Below are positions 16,036 through 17,586 of a DNA stretch of 17,586 bases, one piece after another. Position numbers and translations under genes: made by a program. Under the pieces are notes generated by a model. The model had not been told where the DNA came from, did not search any database, and was given only the letters and a program-made list of their open reading frames with translations. Numbering within the stretch: the first letter of the stretch is position 1; every line of letters begins with the position of its first letter. This stretch comes from Candidatus Troglogloeales bacterium (GTDB lineage: Bacteria; Nitrospirota; Nitrospiria; SBBL01; SBBT01), in assembly GCA_005239595.1 (NCBI GenBank), contig SBBT01000106.1, forward strand, positions 1 through 17,586, given 5' to 3'.

Positions 16036-16041
16036 CGTCTC

Positions 16042-17082
16042 GTGGAAGAACAGACAAATAAAAGTGGGGCGCAACGGGCATTTATCCGATCCGTTGTTTT
16101 TGTGTTAACAGTTCTGGTTGTTTTTATCTTCATTGCGGAGGTGATCACCGATATCTCCGGCCAGGCACATCGCGGAAGTGTGGCGGCAGGAGTTGGTCCT
16201 GAACAGGGACAGGAAATTTTCTTTGGTAAAGGAAAATGTTCTACCTGCCATAGTTTAGGAACACAGGGAAGTGCCATCCGTTGTCCGAATCTTGGGGTAA
16301 AAGAGGGTGCAGGGCCGCCCTTTGATATGCCGATTATCGAACGCGCGGCGTTGCGCGCGAAAGAACGGACAGAAAAAACAGGTCAGCCTTATCGGCCTAT
16401 TGACTATATTATAGAGAGCCATTTTGATCCTGGGGCCTATGTGGTGGAGGGCTATAAAAATGAGATGCCGACGATTTGGAAACCGCCGATCTCTCTTACG
16501 GCGGATGAAGAGATGTCGGTTGATTTGTTCCTGCAGTCCCAGGGGGGAGAAGTCGACATCGCGGCCATTTCGAATAGCCCCATTTTTGCCAAATATAAGG
16601 CAAGCCGAAAGAGCCTAGAATCCGACGTGGGGGTGGTTGCTTTTAAGCCTTATCTGGGGGGAGATCCCGCGAAGGGAGAGGAGATTTTCTTTAATCCCGA
16701 TTCTGTTGCCCCGTGCGCAAAGTGTCATACGGCCAAGGGAAAGGGTGGAGTGGTTGGGCCCGAGTTGACCAATGTTGCGGGATCGCGGACGGCCCAATAC
16801 ATTATTGAGTCGGTCCTGGAGCCTTCGAAAGAAATTGCCTCCGGTTTTGAGCCTTTCCTCGTCGTAACCAACGATGGTGACTTTATCACCGGAGTTAAAA
16901 AGGGCGAGGATGACAAGACGTTTGATATCATGGACGATCAGGGGGAGATCCGAAAAATTCCGAAGTCGAACATAGAGAAGGTGGTGCCGCAAAAGGTCTC
17001 TATCATGCCTGGAAACTTCAGGGAGATTTTAACCATGGAGCAGTTCCATGATTTGTTGGCTTTCTTGTTGACTCTGACATGA
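16042..17082 (+). CDS. Membrane-anchored dihaem cytochrome c with planctomycete-type haem-binding C-terminus (module C)
   Basis: This 346-residue protein starts at GTG 16042, with AGAGGGGAGG (16021-16030) 11 bases upstream. It has a TM anchor at ~13-34 and two haem sites, CSTCH 66-70 and CAKCH 215-219. The first domain matches the anchored cytochrome of modules A and B (FFGKG before the haem motif, RCPNL after it, distal Met in EMPTIWKPPI). It carries an insertion of about 30 residues rich in Arg, Lys and Glu (~90-120). The second domain (~195-346) fits the family annotated as putative haem-binding domain in Planctomycetes (TIGR02603 type): GPELTNVAGSR, ESVLEPSKEIASGFE, TNDGDFITG, and SIMPGNFREILT with a probable distal Met. 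It follows the bd-like gene by 6 bases and is presumably its electron-transfer subunit. Confidence 0.87.
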   Translation: MEEQTNKSGAQRAFIRSVVFVLTVLVVFIFIAEVITDISGQAHRGSVAAGVGPEQGQEIFFGKGKCSTCHSLGTQGSAIRCPNLGVKEGAGPPFDMPIIERAALRAKERTEKTGQPYRPIDYIIESHFDPGAYVVEGYKNEMPTIWKPPISLTADEEMSVDLFLQSQGGEVDIAAISNSPIFAKYKASRKSLESDVGVVAFKPYLGGDPAKGEEIFFNPDSVAPCAKCHTAKGKGGVVGPELTNVAGSRTAQYIIESVLEPSKEIASGFEPFLVVTNDGDFITGVKKGEDDKTFDIMDDQGEIRKIPKSNIEKVVPQKVSIMPGNFREILTMEQFHDLLAFLLTLT

Positions 17083-17108
17083 GGTAGGTTGAGGTTTACG
17101 GTAAAAAA

Positions 17109-17133
17109 GGGGGATGATTAATCCCCCTCTTTT
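17109..17133 (+). terminator. Intrinsic-terminator-like hairpin
   Basis: GGGGGAT at 17109-17115 pairs with ATCCCCC at 17121-17127 around a GATTA loop. TCTTTT follows at 17128-17133, and an A-run (17103-17108) precedes the stem. This is a textbook intrinsic terminator. However, the SD of the next gene (GAGGAG 17136-17141) begins two bases after the T-run, so that gene is either expressed by read-through or has a promoter inside the preceding gene. Confidence 0.75.
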
Positions 17134-17146
17134 GTGAGGAGCGTGC

Positions 17147-17586
17147 ATGGAAACAAAAAGGAAGTTACCGTTGCTTGGGGCGAGTGTTATTACAATTGTT
17201 GTTGTCTATCTTATCTTTAAGTATCTTGCCCCTTATATCTCGATGCTCATTGTGGGAAAGGATCGGCCGCTGCCGTTGCCGGGGACTCTCATGTTTATTT
17301 ACATGGTGTTAACCCTCCTCGGTCTTGGTATTTTTATTAGCACCAGCGATCAGAAGATTGATGAGTTTAAAAGGCCGCTCGTTAACTTTCTAAAGGGGGG
17401 GCAGTCGGGTATACATGGGATATTCAGAACGACCCTTCTCATACTCCTTCCTTTCCTGGTTGGTTGGGGAGTTTACGCCCGTACCGCACCTTCGGTGAAA
17501 CCGCCGGTGATGATTCGGGTGCAACATCCGACCTTGCCGGGCAAGTTCGAACCGATGATCAATCCAATGCGGGAGCCGGACGAAGC
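17147..17586 (+). CDS. Three-TM membrane-anchored cytochrome c, N-terminal part (module C); cut by right edge
   Basis: ATG 17147 follows GAGGAG (17136-17141) by 5 bases and opens a frame that runs to the edge, 146 residues so far. Hydrophobic helices lie at ~9-34, ~43-65 and ~94-108. PLPLPGTLMFIYM in TM2 matches PPLPFSLIFMYM of the copies at 5071 and 10805, and QHPTLPGKFEPMINPMREPDE matches their HPAPP / GLYNPFR linker. The cytochrome c domain with its CxxCH should begin just past the edge. It is more divergent than the other two copies and has a longer TM1-TM2 loop (about ten extra residues). This confirms that module C repeats the order bd-like core, dihaem subunit, three-TM cytochrome. Confidence 0.82.
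   Translation, partial: METKRKLPLLGASVITIVVVYLIFKYLAPYISMLIVGKDRPLPLPGTLMFIYMVLTLLGLGIFISTSDQKIDEFKRPLVNFLKGGQSGIHGIFRTTLLILLPFLVGWGVYARTAPSVKPPVMIRVQHPTLPGKFEPMINPMREPDE

Overview
The window is one dense, co-directional (+ strand) cluster of respiratory genes. It is built from three tandem copies of a cytochrome bd-like membrane oxidase module surrounded by c-type cytochromes. I count 19 CxxCH haem c motifs in 11 genes, two proteins with an ethylbenzene-dehydrogenase-type haem b domain, one CuA domain and one type-1-copper-like cupredoxin. No cydB-like gene, haem-copper oxidase catalytic subunit, tRNA, rRNA, mobile element or CRISPR array is visible. Multi-TM bd-like proteins that travel with cytochromes c, and NxrC-like haem b proteins, are known from the Nitrospirota (Nitrospira, Leptospirillum, Manganitrophus-type lithotrophs). 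The best guess is therefore a chemolithotrophic or nitrite-, iron- or manganese-oxidising bacterium of that phylum. This assignment is an inference from gene content, not from a marker gene.

Layout. (1) 3-2639: the C-terminal end of a CuA-domain protein (NosZ- or CoxB-like), then three exported cytochromes c with one, four and one haem. (2) Module A, 2696-7423: a bd-like oxidase fused to a cytochrome c, a three-TM monohaem cytochrome c, and a dihaem protein with an EB_dh haem b domain and a C-terminal anchor. (3) Module B, 7425-13860: a dihaem lipoprotein, a second bd-like oxidase, a separate membrane-anchored dihaem cytochrome, the three-TM monohaem cytochrome, the dihaem/EB_dh protein and a cupredoxin. 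A terminator-like hairpin follows. (4) Module C, 13912 to the right edge: a divergent bd-like protein, an anchored dihaem cytochrome with a planctomycete-type haem-binding C-terminus, a second terminator-like hairpin, and the start of a third three-TM cytochrome cut by the window edge.

How it may work. The bd-like subunits keep the N-terminal bd haem-ligand region (His in TM1, Glu in TM3, Trp in TM4, His in TM5). They lack the large periplasmic quinol-binding loop and have no CydB partner. Each is instead followed by membrane-anchored cytochromes c, as CcoN is by CcoO and CcoP in cbb3 oxidases. The simplest reading is that each module is a membrane complex moving electrons between periplasmic cytochrome c or copper carriers and the bd-like core, either to O2 or in another direction. 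The soluble cytochromes, the lipoprotein and the cupredoxin would be carriers. Modules A and B are close paralogues. Module C has lost several histidines and gained a two-helix insertion, so it may do a different reaction.
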